Assembly: GCA_016938175.1 (NCBI GenBank)
Contig: JAFGVE010000024.1
Coordinates: 62,001-126,000, forward strand
DNA: 64,000 nucleotides
DNA from: Campylobacterales bacterium
GTDB lineage: Bacteria > Campylobacterota > Campylobacteria > Campylobacterales > Sulfurimonadaceae
Direction of reading: 5' to 3'
Of the stretch, positions 1 to 9,389 are shown one piece after another (the first letter of the stretch is position 1; the number at the start of each line of letters is the position of its first letter). A model generated the notes under the pieces. The model did no database searches, was not told the origin of the DNA, and saw nothing but the letters and a program-made list of their open reading frames with translations. The position numbers were made by a program, and so were the translations under genes.

Positions 1-120
1 AAAACAGTTATAAATTTACTTATTTATTCACAAGATGTAAATAAATTAAACTCTTTAGTCGCTATACTAAGGAATTATAAAATATCGGCGAGTGTTGAGC
101 CATACAAAGAGGATTATTAA
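1..120 (+). CDS. C-terminal 39 codons of an unidentified protein (5' end outside window)
   Basis: Frame 1 is open from the first base to a TAA at 118-120, one base before the serA start codon. The tail ends in the residues VEPYKEDY. The serA ribosome-binding site (AGAGGA, 108-113) lies inside this reading frame, which fits an upstream operon partner. I do not recognise the product. In related genomes serA often follows rpsA or a short conserved gene, but this tail is not enough to decide. An open frame of 39 codons could occur by chance in AT-rich DNA, so the support is its abutment with serA. Confidence 0.5.
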   Translation, partial: KTVINLLIYSQDVNKLNSLVAILRNYKISASVEPYKEDY

Positions 121-121
121 T

Positions 122-1711
122 ATGAAAAAATATACAATTGTTGTTTGTGACCATATTCATGAAGCTGGTCTTAAAATGCTTGAAAATGATGAAAACATTA
201 ACTTTATTATGGCTGCTGATGAGCCAAAGGATAAACTTGTTACAGAGATTATTCCACAAGCTGATGTGGCAATTACAAGAAGCTCTACAGACGTAGATGA
301 ATTTTTTATCAGTCACGCTAAAAATATGAAAGCAATTGTTCGTGCAGGTGTTGGTGTAGATAATGTTGATATCCCGGGTTGTTCAAAAGAGGGAATAATA
401 GTTATGAATGTACCAACTGCAAATACTATTGCGGCAGTTGAATTAACAATGGCACACATGCTCTCTTGTATGAGAATGTTTCCTTACTCTCACAACCACT
501 TAAAACAAGAGAGAATCTGGAAACGTGAGAAATGGTACGGGTATGAGTTAAAAGGAAAAAAACTCGGTGTAATTGGTTTTGGTAACATTGGTTCACGTGT
601 TGCTAAACGTGCGGCATCTTTTGAGATGGATATTATTGCTTATGACCCATATATTCACCCATCAAAAGTTACTGACTTGGATATGACATATACTAAAAAC
701 TTTGAGGATATTTTAGCGTGTGACATTATTACAATTCACACACCAAAAAATAAAGAGACTGTAGGTATTATTGGTGAAGCTGAAATTGCTAAGATGAAAG
801 ATGGTGTTGTGCTCATTAACTGTGCCAGAGGTGATCTTTATAATGAAGAAGCACTTTATAATGGCCTTAAGTCTGGTAAAGTTCGTTTTGCTGGTATTGA
901 TGTTTTTGGTAAAGAGCCAGCTACAAACCACCCACTACTTGACTTAGACAATATCGTTGTGTCTCCACACCTTGGTGCAAATACGTATGAGTCTCAGTAT
1001 AACATTGGTACTCAGGCTGCTGAAAATGCTATCCAAGCGGCAAAAGGAATCGCTTTCGCTCACGCTATGAACCTTCCAATTGATGAGACAAAAATACCAT
1101 CATTTGTAAAGCCATTCTTAGAGATGGGACAAAAAATTGGATTTTTAGCATCACAGTTAAATAAATCACAAATTATCTCAATTAAAGTAAGTGGACAGGG
1201 TGAAATAGCTGAGTATGTAGATTCACTTTCGACATTCGTTGCAGTTGGTGCTATGAGTCAAAATAGTGGTGATACTATTAACTATGTAAATGCAGAGTTT
1301 GTTGCAAAAGAAAAAGGTATAGAGATTACATCTGAAGCTCTTGCTGATTCATCAACATTTAAAAACCTTATTACCGTAAAATTGACTACTGCTGAGGGTA
1401 TTTCAACTATCTCTGCTACTATCTTTGATGATGGTGTAAAACGTATAGTTGCATTTGATGGTTTTGATATTGAAGTAGCACTCAAAGGTAATATGATTTT
1501 CTTCAAAAATAGTGATGTTCCAGGTGTAATTGGAAGTATTGGTTCTACACTTGCAAAACATAATGTAAATATTGCAGACTTCTCATTGGCTAGAAATGAT
1601 AAAGGTCAAGCCTTAGCAGTTATCTTAGTTGATGATCATGTAGATGATGAAACATTGAAAGAACTAGGTGCACTAGAAGCTTGTCTAAGTGTGGATTACG
1701 CTCGTCTTTAA
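122..1711 (+). CDS. serA: D-3-phosphoglycerate dehydrogenase
   Basis: SerA oxidises 3-phosphoglycerate to 3-phosphohydroxypyruvate with NAD, the first step of serine synthesis in the cytoplasm. The 529-residue length matches the long (type 1) form. A Rossmann NAD motif, GVIGFGNIG, sits near residue 151. The catalytic Arg lies in NCARGD (about 236) and the catalytic His in SPHLGAN (about 283). An intervening ASB-type domain follows, and a C-terminal ACT domain begins near NSDVPGVIG; in this family it can bind serine for feedback control. The frame is open back to a GTG at 92, but the ATG at 122 has AGAGGA eight bases upstream and gives the usual N-terminus. A perfect hairpin follows the stop. 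Confidence 0.97.
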   Translation: MKKYTIVVCDHIHEAGLKMLENDENINFIMAADEPKDKLVTEIIPQADVAITRSSTDVDEFFISHAKNMKAIVRAGVGVDNVDIPGCSKEGIIVMNVPTANTIAAVELTMAHMLSCMRMFPYSHNHLKQERIWKREKWYGYELKGKKLGVIGFGNIGSRVAKRAASFEMDIIAYDPYIHPSKVTDLDMTYTKNFEDILACDIITIHTPKNKETVGIIGEAEIAKMKDGVVLINCARGDLYNEEALYNGLKSGKVRFAGIDVFGKEPATNHPLLDLDNIVVSPHLGANTYESQYNIGTQAAENAIQAAKGIAFAHAMNLPIDETKIPSFVKPFLEMGQKIGFLASQLNKSQIISIKVSGQGEIAEYVDSLSTFVAVGAMSQNSGDTINYVNAEFVAKEKGIEITSEALADSSTFKNLITVKLTTAEGISTISATIFDDGVKRIVAFDGFDIEVALKGNMIFFKNSDVPGVIGSIGSTLAKHNVNIADFSLARNDKGQALAVILVDDHVDDETLKELGALEACLSVDYARL

Positions 1712-1728
1712 ATAATAACTACATTTTA

Positions 1729-1750
1729 ATTACTCTCTACGGAGAGTAAT
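1729..1750 (+). terminator. Hairpin after serA
   Basis: A perfect 9-bp stem (ATTACTCTC / GAGAGTAAT) with a TACG loop lies 17 bases after the serA stop. Only a short T-rich stretch follows, so intrinsic termination is plausible but not strong. Confidence 0.55.
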
Positions 1751-1796
1751 TTACAATATGCTACAATATAATAAAATCTGATAGAAGGTTTTATTT

Positions 1797-3791
1797 ATGC
1801 AACGTAATATATCCTCGTATCCTTTACTTAAATCCTTATCTCATGAATTAGAAAAGGCTAAAAAACAGATTATTTTCAAATGGCTTCAAGAACCAAAAAT
1901 CAAAATAATATTTGAGCATCATAAAATTTCTCTGGCAAAATTTTCACAAAACTATGCGCCTGGAATCATTACACATTTTATTAAGGTTATTAGAGAAGAA
2001 GTTTATATGGGTGACTGTCCTATTATGAGTAAATTTCTTAATTATATGCTCTCTAAAGGGATTGCTCCACATGAAATTTATACTATTTGTACTGTATTAC
2101 GTACTGAAATGACACATCATTTTTTTATTCTTAAGGATTTTAGACATAAAGAGTTTTTACAGATTCTTGATGAGTTTTCAATTATCTTCGATACAAATTT
2201 AACAGGAGTTTTAACACTCTTTAATGATTTTTTGAACAGACAGAACTCTACAATTAAAAAGTCACTTGAATACAAAAAAAAGTTTGAGAGCTTATGGAGT
2301 CTTATCAATGCACTTGACGTAAAAGTTTTTGTTGTAGAATCAGGTAATGTAATCATGGCAAATAATCTTCTCTTAGAGAGTTTAGGGTTGGAAGATTTAG
2401 AAGAGTTACATGAAAAGTTTGTAGATGGTCTTTCATTTTTAAAGGAGTTGAATTTTGAAAGAGAACTCTTTTCTCTACAACAATACGATAAGTGGATGGA
2501 AAAAGCACTCACAAGTGATACAGTAATTTATGCAACACTATTTCATCCACTCAGTAGAAAGGAGATAAAGTATAGAGTATCAGTGAAAGCATTTTCACAA
2601 ACTACCCCTATAAAGTATGTCTTAACACTTCAGGAGAGTTTTTTTGAAGCCTTTGAAGATGAAAAAATAATTCCTGAACTCGATAAATTAACTGGTCTTA
2701 CTTCCTATGTTCATTATAAAACAGATACACAAAATGTACATAAAGAGTTACGTGAAAAAGCTAAAGTCTTACTCGTTGTAGATATGAGAGGTTTGAGGCA
2801 ACTTAATGAGATTGCAGGATATGAAAAAGGTGATAGACTTATCATTAATGTTGCCAATACAGTACAGAGAATGCTTTTACCACACTCTACTGCAATTCGT
2901 CTGAGTGGAAGTAGAATAGGTGTTTTACTTTGTGCTAAAACTTTTCAAGAGATTTATGATTGGAGTGTTGCTTTACGGTGTGAATTACAAAAACTCTCTG
3001 ATGAGAATTATATTGCCTTTACTGAATTAAAGAAAGAGCAAAGTAGTAATGAGACTGAACTACACGCTTATCAGTTATTGAGTGCTCATAAGTATAAAGA
3101 GAAAAATCATGTTATTACAGATGTAGAGGATATTGAACTCTACGATTTATTAGAAAACCAAGAGATGTTTACGCAACGTTTTTCTAAATTACTGGGAACA
3201 TTAGAGTGTGCTCTCTTATATAATGAAATTATTGTCAAACATAACAGTAAAGTAGTTAAAACAGGTGAGAAAAGTATTTATATATTGGTAAATAAAAAAC
3301 AGTTATATATAGCAAATATAGATGATTCAGTATATTTATATGCGAAGAGTTTAGGGCATATACGTGCAAATATCCGTAGTATTAATATGGAGAAGTCTAT
3401 TATTGAAGTTAATAGATTTGTTTTTGATGAACATACACCACTGAAACGTAAGATGCTCAGAGTTACTCCTGATGAATCTCTCAATGTTCAATTAATAGAT
3501 GGAGATATAAGTATTGATGTTGAGACCTTGTATCTTAATGAAGAGTATATATCATTTGAACTAACAAGAAAACATGCGCTAAAGACTGGAAAAATGGTTT
3601 ATTTGGAGATGAGTGTAGATGATGAGTATATCGAGCTAGAAGGGAATATTCATATGCTTAAAAAAAGTGATGAGGAGTTTGTATGTGTTGTGCATATGCA
3701 CCATACAATTGAATCATCACATATTATACAGAGATACATAGCCAATAGGCAATTACAGATAATTCAAGAGCTCAATAAGGTGGCCCTCTAA
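1797..3791 (+). CDS. PAS-like / degenerate GGDEF / PilZ-like signalling protein
   Basis: This 664-residue soluble protein has four visible parts. The first 160 residues are helical and resemble N-terminal sensor bundles. A PAS-like segment spans about 170-290. A GGDEF-type domain follows, starting near LDKLTGLTS and VVDMRGLRQLNE, but its signature loop reads LSGSRIG (about 368-376), so the catalytic acids are absent. The last part, from about 545, carries RKMLR, which fits the RxxxR of PilZ cyclic-di-GMP-binding domains; the expected DxSxxG appears only as a degenerate DGDISID. I infer a non-catalytic sensor that may bind cyclic di-GMP. It stands alone between a hairpin and a convergent efflux operon. 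The PilZ call rests on one motif. Confidence 0.7.
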   Translation: MQRNISSYPLLKSLSHELEKAKKQIIFKWLQEPKIKIIFEHHKISLAKFSQNYAPGIITHFIKVIREEVYMGDCPIMSKFLNYMLSKGIAPHEIYTICTVLRTEMTHHFFILKDFRHKEFLQILDEFSIIFDTNLTGVLTLFNDFLNRQNSTIKKSLEYKKKFESLWSLINALDVKVFVVESGNVIMANNLLLESLGLEDLEELHEKFVDGLSFLKELNFERELFSLQQYDKWMEKALTSDTVIYATLFHPLSRKEIKYRVSVKAFSQTTPIKYVLTLQESFFEAFEDEKIIPELDKLTGLTSYVHYKTDTQNVHKELREKAKVLLVVDMRGLRQLNEIAGYEKGDRLIINVANTVQRMLLPHSTAIRLSGSRIGVLLCAKTFQEIYDWSVALRCELQKLSDENYIAFTELKKEQSSNETELHAYQLLSAHKYKEKNHVITDVEDIELYDLLENQEMFTQRFSKLLGTLECALLYNEIIVKHNSKVVKTGEKSIYILVNKKQLYIANIDDSVYLYAKSLGHIRANIRSINMEKSIIEVNRFVFDEHTPLKRKMLRVTPDESLNVQLIDGDISIDVETLYLNEEYISFELTRKHALKTGKMVYLEMSVDDEYIELEGNIHMLKKSDEEFVCVVHMHHTIESSHIIQRYIANRQLQIIQELNKVAL

Positions 3792-3803
3792 GATTATAGA
3801 GGG
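3784..3803. terminator. Compact hairpin shared by two convergent genes
   Basis: A perfect 7-bp stem, CCCTCTA / TAGAGGG with loop AGATTA, spans both stop codons: TAA at 3789-3791 on plus and TTA at 3794-3796 for the minus-strand gene. Only two bases separate the coding regions. It is probably a bidirectional transcript end, although neither side has a long T tract. Confidence 0.5.
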
Positions 3804-5509
3804 TCTTCTATAGATACAGCTTTTCTTTCGTGGAAGTGAAATTGTGTTTCGAGATCTGTCATATAGAGGAGAACTGGAACAACGATAAGTGAAGCTATTA
3901 CTGCTGCAATTGTTCCAAAGATTAAAGAGACTCCTAGTCCTCCAAATACAGCATCATTTGCTAAAAGAAGTGATGCAAGCATAATCGCTACAGCAGTAAG
4001 AAAAATTGGCTTTGCACGTGTTGCACTTGAGTAAGCAATAGCCTCAGCCTTATGCATACCTTTTTCATGCATTAAAGATTTTGTAAAGTCTATAAGCAGT
4101 AAAGAGTTACGTGAACTAATCCCAATTAGAGCAATAAAACCTATAAGTGATGTTGCTGTTAAGAAAAAAGTATCTGGAGTAATTAAATCCCAAATCCAGT
4201 GCCCTACAATTACACCTATAATAGAGAGAAATGAACCAAGCAAGATAATACCACTTAGGACGTAACTTTTATAATAGATAACCATTAAGAGATAAATCAG
4301 TACAAGTGCAGCAATAAAGGCAGCACCAAGCTCCACAAAAGTGTCAAGAGTTACTTCCATCTCACCATCCCAAGTGAGTTTGTAGATTTTTCCATCCGCT
4401 TTATTTGTAAGTTCTAAGTTAAAAAGACCTATTTTTTTGATGTCATACTCATTTTGAAATGTATCTAAGATTTTATTTCTTGCATCCATTAGAGGATAGA
4501 CTTGTGAAACCATATCAGTCTCAGCCATCACGTTTGTCATCTTATGAAGGTTCTTACTTAAAATCATTGGATTTGATTTTTTTGTTTTAATTTCTACGAG
4601 TTCTGTCACGGGAATCATAAGTCCCATAGAGTTCATAAGTTTTAGAGAGGCTAGTTTACTTTTAATAGAGAGTAAATCTTTTTTACTAAACTCTTTTGAT
4701 TTGCGAGAAAGTGATAAAAAGATTGGAATCTGATCATTGTACTGCTCTGAGTTTTTAACGGCAATTTGCATACCTTCAAAGGCTAAATACAAGATGTTGT
4801 TGAGCTGTTTTATATCAACTCCAGATTTTGCAATTTTCGTGCTATTTACAATAACTTCAAAACTTTCATATATTTGGTCTTGCATAATAGAAATATCTAC
4901 GAGCCCTTCAGTAGATTTGAACACGTTTTCAACTTTATGTGCTAATTCTCTAATACCCTGAGAGTCATTACCATAAATCTCTGCAACTATTGCAGCCATT
5001 GTCGGTGGTCCTGCTGGTGGTTCTACAAAAGATATTTCTGTATTTGGATAGAGTTTTTCACAATTACTTTGAATAACTGGACGCATACGTTGTACCATCA
5101 TGTATGATGGTTCTTCTCTATCATGTTTTTTTGTCAGGTTAACAACTATCTCTGCGACGTTTTCAGAGTTTTTAAAGTGAGAGCCTTTTATAAGACCTGC
5201 AAAATCAAGAGGTGCTCCCATACCTAAAAATACTTCAGTATCTGTAGCCTCTTTTTCTTGAATAACATACTGGCTTATACACTGTGTCACTTGTTGTGTC
5301 TGTTCTATTGAACTACCAGTTGCAAGTTTTACGTAGATAGTAAAAGTATCATTATTTTTACCGGGTAGCATTTTTGCTAAAACCATCTTTGTTGGTGCAA
5401 TCATTAGCACCGAGAGTATAAAGGCTAAGAGTGTTCCAAGAAGAATAAGTTTTCTTTGCATTGGGTTTTGTATACCCTTTAGGACAAGTTGTTCAAACTT
5501 AGCAAACAT
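3794..5509 (-). CDS. RND efflux permease, C-terminal half
   Basis: This 571-residue protein corresponds to the second half of an RND (AcrB/CusA-superfamily) proton-driven pump. It has one membrane segment near residues 20-42, a large periplasmic porter region, then about five membrane segments from residue 390 on, including the typical region around GISSRNSLLLIDF. It starts one base inside the stop of the N-terminal half (TAATG) and has its own AAGGAG seven bases upstream. The two products together make about 1,100 residues, a normal RND length. They probably pair in the inner membrane. The substrate is unknown. Confidence 0.9.
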   Translation of the reverse strand: MFAKFEQLVLKGIQNPMQRKLILLGTLLAFILSVLMIAPTKMVLAKMLPGKNNDTFTIYVKLATGSSIEQTQQVTQCISQYVIQEKEATDTEVFLGMGAPLDFAGLIKGSHFKNSENVAEIVVNLTKKHDREEPSYMMVQRMRPVIQSNCEKLYPNTEISFVEPPAGPPTMAAIVAEIYGNDSQGIRELAHKVENVFKSTEGLVDISIMQDQIYESFEVIVNSTKIAKSGVDIKQLNNILYLAFEGMQIAVKNSEQYNDQIPIFLSLSRKSKEFSKKDLLSIKSKLASLKLMNSMGLMIPVTELVEIKTKKSNPMILSKNLHKMTNVMAETDMVSQVYPLMDARNKILDTFQNEYDIKKIGLFNLELTNKADGKIYKLTWDGEMEVTLDTFVELGAAFIAALVLIYLLMVIYYKSYVLSGIILLGSFLSIIGVIVGHWIWDLITPDTFFLTATSLIGFIALIGISSRNSLLLIDFTKSLMHEKGMHKAEAIAYSSATRAKPIFLTAVAIMLASLLLANDAVFGGLGVSLIFGTIAAVIASLIVVPVLLYMTDLETQFHFHERKAVSIEDPL

Positions 5510-7098
5510 TAGTGTTCTCCTTTTTTATGCCCAGGGCGCTTTAAAATTCTAACTGCAAGATAAGGTGTAAATATATAAGCCACAAAGAGTGATGCAATGA
5601 GGGCTACAGGTACATTTGCAGGAATTGGTTTCATAAACTGACCCATCATCTGACCGACGAAAGCCATTGGTACCATTGTCATGATAATTGCTAAAGTAGC
5701 AATATTTGTCGGTGGACCTATTTCATCAGTTGCTTTAATCATAAGCTCATCAGGCGTTTCGTGAAGTGACTCTACTGAGTGGTAGTGTCTATGAATATTT
5801 TCAATAACAATAATCGCTGCATCGACTAAAAGACCAAGAGAGAGTAGGAATGCAAAGAGTGTAATCCTGTTAATAGTCTGTCCTGTAAGATAAGCTACAA
5901 AAAGCGTAATAGCCAAAATAGCAGGAACTGTAAAAGTAACAATGAGAGATTCTCTCCATCCAAGTACAAAAATGAGTAAAATAGCAATAATTACGATAGA
6001 GAGAAGCAGGTGAAAAACAAGTTCGTTAACTGCTTCATTTGCACGTTCTCCATCATTCCTTGTTATGACATAGTTAATGCCATTTTTAGAGAGAAACTCT
6101 TTATACTTCTCAAGCTCATTTTTGACTTCATCGGCAATGATAACTGCATTTGTACCTTGAAGTTTTGAGACAGTAAGCGTAACTTGTTCTTGAAAAGGAG
6201 AAAAGACTCCATTCTCTTCTTTTGTGCTGATGGTAACACGTTGAAAGTTTTGAATATCATAAGAGCTTGTAACAGTAGCAACTTGATTTAAATATATTGG
6301 AGAGCCCATATACTGTGCAACAATAATGTTGCCGATATCATCTGCATTATCAATTGCGTTTTTAATGCCTAACATAGCGATGGTACTTTCTGCTGTTCTG
6401 TTTTTGATGGCTGGAACATTGTATGCGAGGGCTTCAACAGAGGATTTTATCTGTCCAAGTGAAAGGTTGTATCCTGAGAGTTTATTGATATCTACTTCGA
6501 TATTAAACTGGTGGTGTGAACCTCCTTTTAACTCAGTTACTGCAACATTATCAAGACCATTAATGTGGTGTTGAATCTCTTTAACTCTATCATAAAGTTC
6601 AGTTTTTTTCATCTCTTTATTGTTAGAGTAAAAAGCAACAGAGAGTACAGGAATATCAACATCTATGTCTAAAGGTTTAATAATAGGATTCATTGTACCT
6701 TGCGGGAACATATTAGTGTTTTGCATGATTTTGTCATAAATTTTGAGGTTTGAATCCTCTTTGGCTTCACCAATGAAAAAGGCTGCGTTTACTATACCTA
6801 CGTTATCCATAGCCATACCGTAAATATGTTCAACTCCTTTTACCTCTTTTAATTTTCGCTCAAGTGGCTTTACGATAATTTTTTCGATCTCTTTAGCAGT
6901 AGCACCTGGAAGTGCTACAATGACAGTTGAGCCACTGACAACCATTTGAGGGTTTTCTTCACGAGGCATAACTTCTAAAGAGATGTAGCCAATAGCAACA
7001 AGAAAGATTCCAAGAATCATAGTCAGTGGATTGCGAATGAAAGTCTTTGCTAACTTTCCTGCATAATCTTTAGGAATATACTCTTTGTGGTGTTGCAT
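5509..7098 (-). CDS. RND efflux permease, N-terminal half
   Basis: This 529-residue protein carries the first transmembrane helix, the first periplasmic porter domain (with the conserved VALPGATAKEIE region) and helices 2-6 of an RND pump. The fourth helix reads LLVDAAIIVIEN (D426, E433). It has a single Asp rather than the Asp-Asp pair of AcrB, a pattern closer to heavy-metal RND pumps such as CusA. It ends at the normal midpoint, just after helix 6, and overlaps the C-terminal half by one base. The ATG at 7098 is preferred over GTG 7101 because AAGGAG lies five bases before it. The substrate cannot be told from sequence. Confidence 0.9.
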   Translation of the reverse strand: MQHHKEYIPKDYAGKLAKTFIRNPLTMILGIFLVAIGYISLEVMPREENPQMVVSGSTVIVALPGATAKEIEKIIVKPLERKLKEVKGVEHIYGMAMDNVGIVNAAFFIGEAKEDSNLKIYDKIMQNTNMFPQGTMNPIIKPLDIDVDIPVLSVAFYSNNKEMKKTELYDRVKEIQHHINGLDNVAVTELKGGSHHQFNIEVDINKLSGYNLSLGQIKSSVEALAYNVPAIKNRTAESTIAMLGIKNAIDNADDIGNIIVAQYMGSPIYLNQVATVTSSYDIQNFQRVTISTKEENGVFSPFQEQVTLTVSKLQGTNAVIIADEVKNELEKYKEFLSKNGINYVITRNDGERANEAVNELVFHLLLSIVIIAILLIFVLGWRESLIVTFTVPAILAITLFVAYLTGQTINRITLFAFLLSLGLLVDAAIIVIENIHRHYHSVESLHETPDELMIKATDEIGPPTNIATLAIIMTMVPMAFVGQMMGQFMKPIPANVPVALIASLFVAYIFTPYLAVRILKRPGHKKGEH

Positions 7099-7107
7099 CA
7101 CAGCTCC

Positions 7108-7854
7108 TTAGTTTATCTCGACTGTTGCATACATACCAGGGTAGATAGCACTGTTTGTATTTTTAAACGATATTTTTATTTTAAAAGTGTGTGTCATTGG
7201 ATTAGAATTTGGAATAATTGCTGAAACAGTTCCAATAGTTGTTATACCTAATGAAGGAATATTTACCGTTACCTTTTTTCCATGTTGGATATTTACTAGA
7301 TTACTCTCTGCAATTTCGGCAGATATTTTCAAATTACTTAAATCTGAAAGGATGATAGCCGGCATACCAGGCATAGCCATCTCTCCAACTTTAATATTTT
7401 TCGCTACTACAACACCATCATTTGGTGCTTTGATATTAAGGTATCTATACTGGTTTTGTACCTCTTGAACTCTTGCTTCAGCTATCGATATCATATCTTG
7501 GAGATTTTTTTCTGCAAGTTCTAAATTTTCAACTTCATACTTTGAGACCATGTCTTTTTCTAAAAGACGTTTGTGGCGTTCGAGATTTATTTTTACATTT
7601 GTATACTGGTTTTGGTACATTTGTAGACTAAGTTCTGCTTGACGTTTAGCAGAGTCAATTTCACGTGAGTCAATAGTGTAGAGAACTTGGTCACGTTTGA
7701 CTTTTTCCCCTTCACTTACGTTTACATTTGTGACAAAACCCATGAAGCGACTTGTTATCATCTTTTGATTATCTGAAATAACGCTTCCAGAGAGTGTCAA
7801 AGTCTCTGCTACAAGAGCTGCTGATAGTCCAAGAAGTAGTAGTAATTTTTTCAT
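7108..7854 (-). CDS. RND efflux periplasmic adaptor (membrane fusion protein)
   Basis: This 248-residue protein bridges the inner-membrane RND pump to the outer-membrane TolC channel. It has an N-terminal signal sequence (residues 1-16), a lipoyl-like half motif, a helical hairpin (about 65-125) and the second lipoyl half (APNDGVVVAKNI). A beta-barrel part follows up to YPGMYATVEIN. It is short for the family and appears to lack most of the membrane-proximal domain. It overlaps the TolC-like stop by one base (TAATG) and ends ten bases before the pump start, so the four genes form one operon. Confidence 0.9.
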   Translation of the reverse strand: MKKLLLLLGLSAALVAETLTLSGSVISDNQKMITSRFMGFVTNVNVSEGEKVKRDQVLYTIDSREIDSAKRQAELSLQMYQNQYTNVKINLERHKRLLEKDMVSKYEVENLELAEKNLQDMISIAEARVQEVQNQYRYLNIKAPNDGVVVAKNIKVGEMAMPGMPAIILSDLSNLKISAEIAESNLVNIQHGKKVTVNIPSLGITTIGTVSAIIPNSNPMTHTFKIKISFKNTNSAIYPGMYATVEIN

Positions 7855-9209
7855 TATTTATATTCTCCATTTGCTAATTTTTCAAGTAAAAATATTTTTT
7901 CGTTACGAGAGTTTTTTGCCTGTTGTAACTGTAATGTTTTTTGAATTTGTTCAGACTGCTTTACTATGACATCGCTCATAGAAGCAAGTTTTTCTTTATA
8001 ACGTCCAAGATAATTATTATAGATAGCATCTGCGAGAAGAAGCTCTTGTTTGAGTGAGTCTATCTCTTCGTCCGCACTCTCTATTTCAGTTCTAACTTTT
8101 GCTACTTGTAGAGCAATTCCCTGTTTTGCTAAATCTGCTTGTGCTTGCATTTTAAGGTTTTCAAGACGGGATTTTTCTATTTTTGCACTGTCAATGCCCC
8201 CATTAAAGAGATTCCATGTAAGGCGTGCACCTACTGTATAGGCTTTATGGTCGTTAGCGTCTCCCAAAAATGTATCATCGGCAGTTGATAGTTCGGCAAA
8301 TGCTCCAAGAGTAGGATAGTAAGCAGCTTCAGAAGCTGAGAGCATATTTTTACGTATCTCTAAACCGGTAGATGCTTTTTGGATGTCAAGGTTATTTTTG
8401 AGTATCTCTTCATCACTATATGTAGGGAGTTGAATCTCTGAAGTTGGAAGTTCAATTTCGCTAACTGGCATATTGAGCAAAAAGCTTAGGTAGTGATAGA
8501 GCAGTTTTTCATTTGCATGCATCTGTACCAAGAGACGCTCAACATTTCCTTTTTTTGCTTTTACTTCTAAAAGGTCTACTTTTTTTGCATAACCCTCTGT
8601 AATCATATCTGATGTTACTTCTTCGAGTGTTGCAATGTTAGAGAGAATTTTTTCAAGATTGATAATGGAATCGTTTAAGAGTGCCATATCGTAGTAAGAT
8701 TTTCTAACCTCATAAATTTTCTCATTTGTAATCTGCTCTTTTTCAAGGCTTTTTAGACGCGTCATGTTCTCCATAACTTCACTGTATGAACTGATTGCAA
8801 AACCTGTAAAAAGTGGTACTTCGTATTTAAGTTTACTCTGGAAGTAGTTTCTGTCTTCTGGATAGTTTAGGTCATGTGGTTGTACAGTCAATATATTGGG
8901 GTTAGTTAGACTAAAATCAGCAAACCCAAAATCTCCAAAACTAGCTTCTCTTGAAGAGAGTTTAAATCCAAAAACATTTCCAGCATCGTTTGAACGTGCT
9001 ACATCTTGTATGAAATCGAGTTTACCCCAGTTCATCCCCGTAACACTTTGCGCTTCGTTTTTTGCAGTGTCAACATCAAGCTTTGCGGCTTTTATTTCTA
9101 AGTTTTGTCTCTGTAGAATCTCAAGTGCTTCGTTGAGAGATAATGAGTTAGAAGTGTCTGAAGCATTGAGGAGTAGAGTAAGTGAAAAGATACTTACAAC
9201 TATTTTCAT
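7854..9209 (-). CDS. TolC-family outer membrane efflux protein
   Basis: This is the first gene of the efflux operon. The 451-residue product begins with a signal peptide (to about residue 16). It then shows the duplicated long-helix organisation of TolC proteins, with LSLNEALEILQRQN at the start of the first repeat and a strand-rich region containing YTVGARLTWNLFNGG. It would form a trimeric channel across the outer membrane. ATG 9209 has AGGAG seven bases upstream. A TATAAT-like -10 lies 36 bases further on. Neighbouring genes supply the adaptor and pump. Confidence 0.92.
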   Translation of the reverse strand: MKIVVSIFSLTLLLNASDTSNSLSLNEALEILQRQNLEIKAAKLDVDTAKNEAQSVTGMNWGKLDFIQDVARSNDAGNVFGFKLSSREASFGDFGFADFSLTNPNILTVQPHDLNYPEDRNYFQSKLKYEVPLFTGFAISSYSEVMENMTRLKSLEKEQITNEKIYEVRKSYYDMALLNDSIINLEKILSNIATLEEVTSDMITEGYAKKVDLLEVKAKKGNVERLLVQMHANEKLLYHYLSFLLNMPVSEIELPTSEIQLPTYSDEEILKNNLDIQKASTGLEIRKNMLSASEAAYYPTLGAFAELSTADDTFLGDANDHKAYTVGARLTWNLFNGGIDSAKIEKSRLENLKMQAQADLAKQGIALQVAKVRTEIESADEEIDSLKQELLLADAIYNNYLGRYKEKLASMSDVIVKQSEQIQKTLQLQQAKNSRNEKIFLLEKLANGEYK

Positions 9210-9244
9210 ATAGAGTCTCCTATTTATTATTATTTTAAGTTTTA

Positions 9245-9250
9245 ATTATA
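9245..9250 (-). promoter_or_regulatory. Probable -10 element of the efflux operon
   Basis: TATAAT on the minus strand lies 36 bases upstream of the TolC-like ATG. The 180-base divergent gap to the next gene is very AT-rich and no regulator gene adjoins it. No clear -35 element was seen. Confidence 0.4.
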
Positions 9251-9389
9251 ACATATATATATTTGAGCAATATCACAAAAAAGTCAAATTTTTAAATTTT
9301 CATTAATGTACCTGTTTGTAGTATAAGAAAATAAAATATTAAGTTAAGAAGTATAAAATGCTATCTATATTTTACTAAGGCTCTATTTT

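Noticed and set aside
92..121. GTG start for serA
   Set aside because: It overlaps the upstream frame, lacks a well-placed ribosome-binding site and adds ten residues before the standard N-terminus.
2117..2512. 131-codon minus-strand frame inside the PAS/GGDEF-like gene
   Set aside because: It is antisense to a well-supported gene, low-complexity in composition, with no ribosome-binding site or recognisable domain.
5505..5515. RND split as a sequencing frameshift
   Set aside because: The second half has its own AAGGAG and ATG, and the join lies at the natural domain boundary with no loss of conserved sequence on either side; not fully excluded without homologues.
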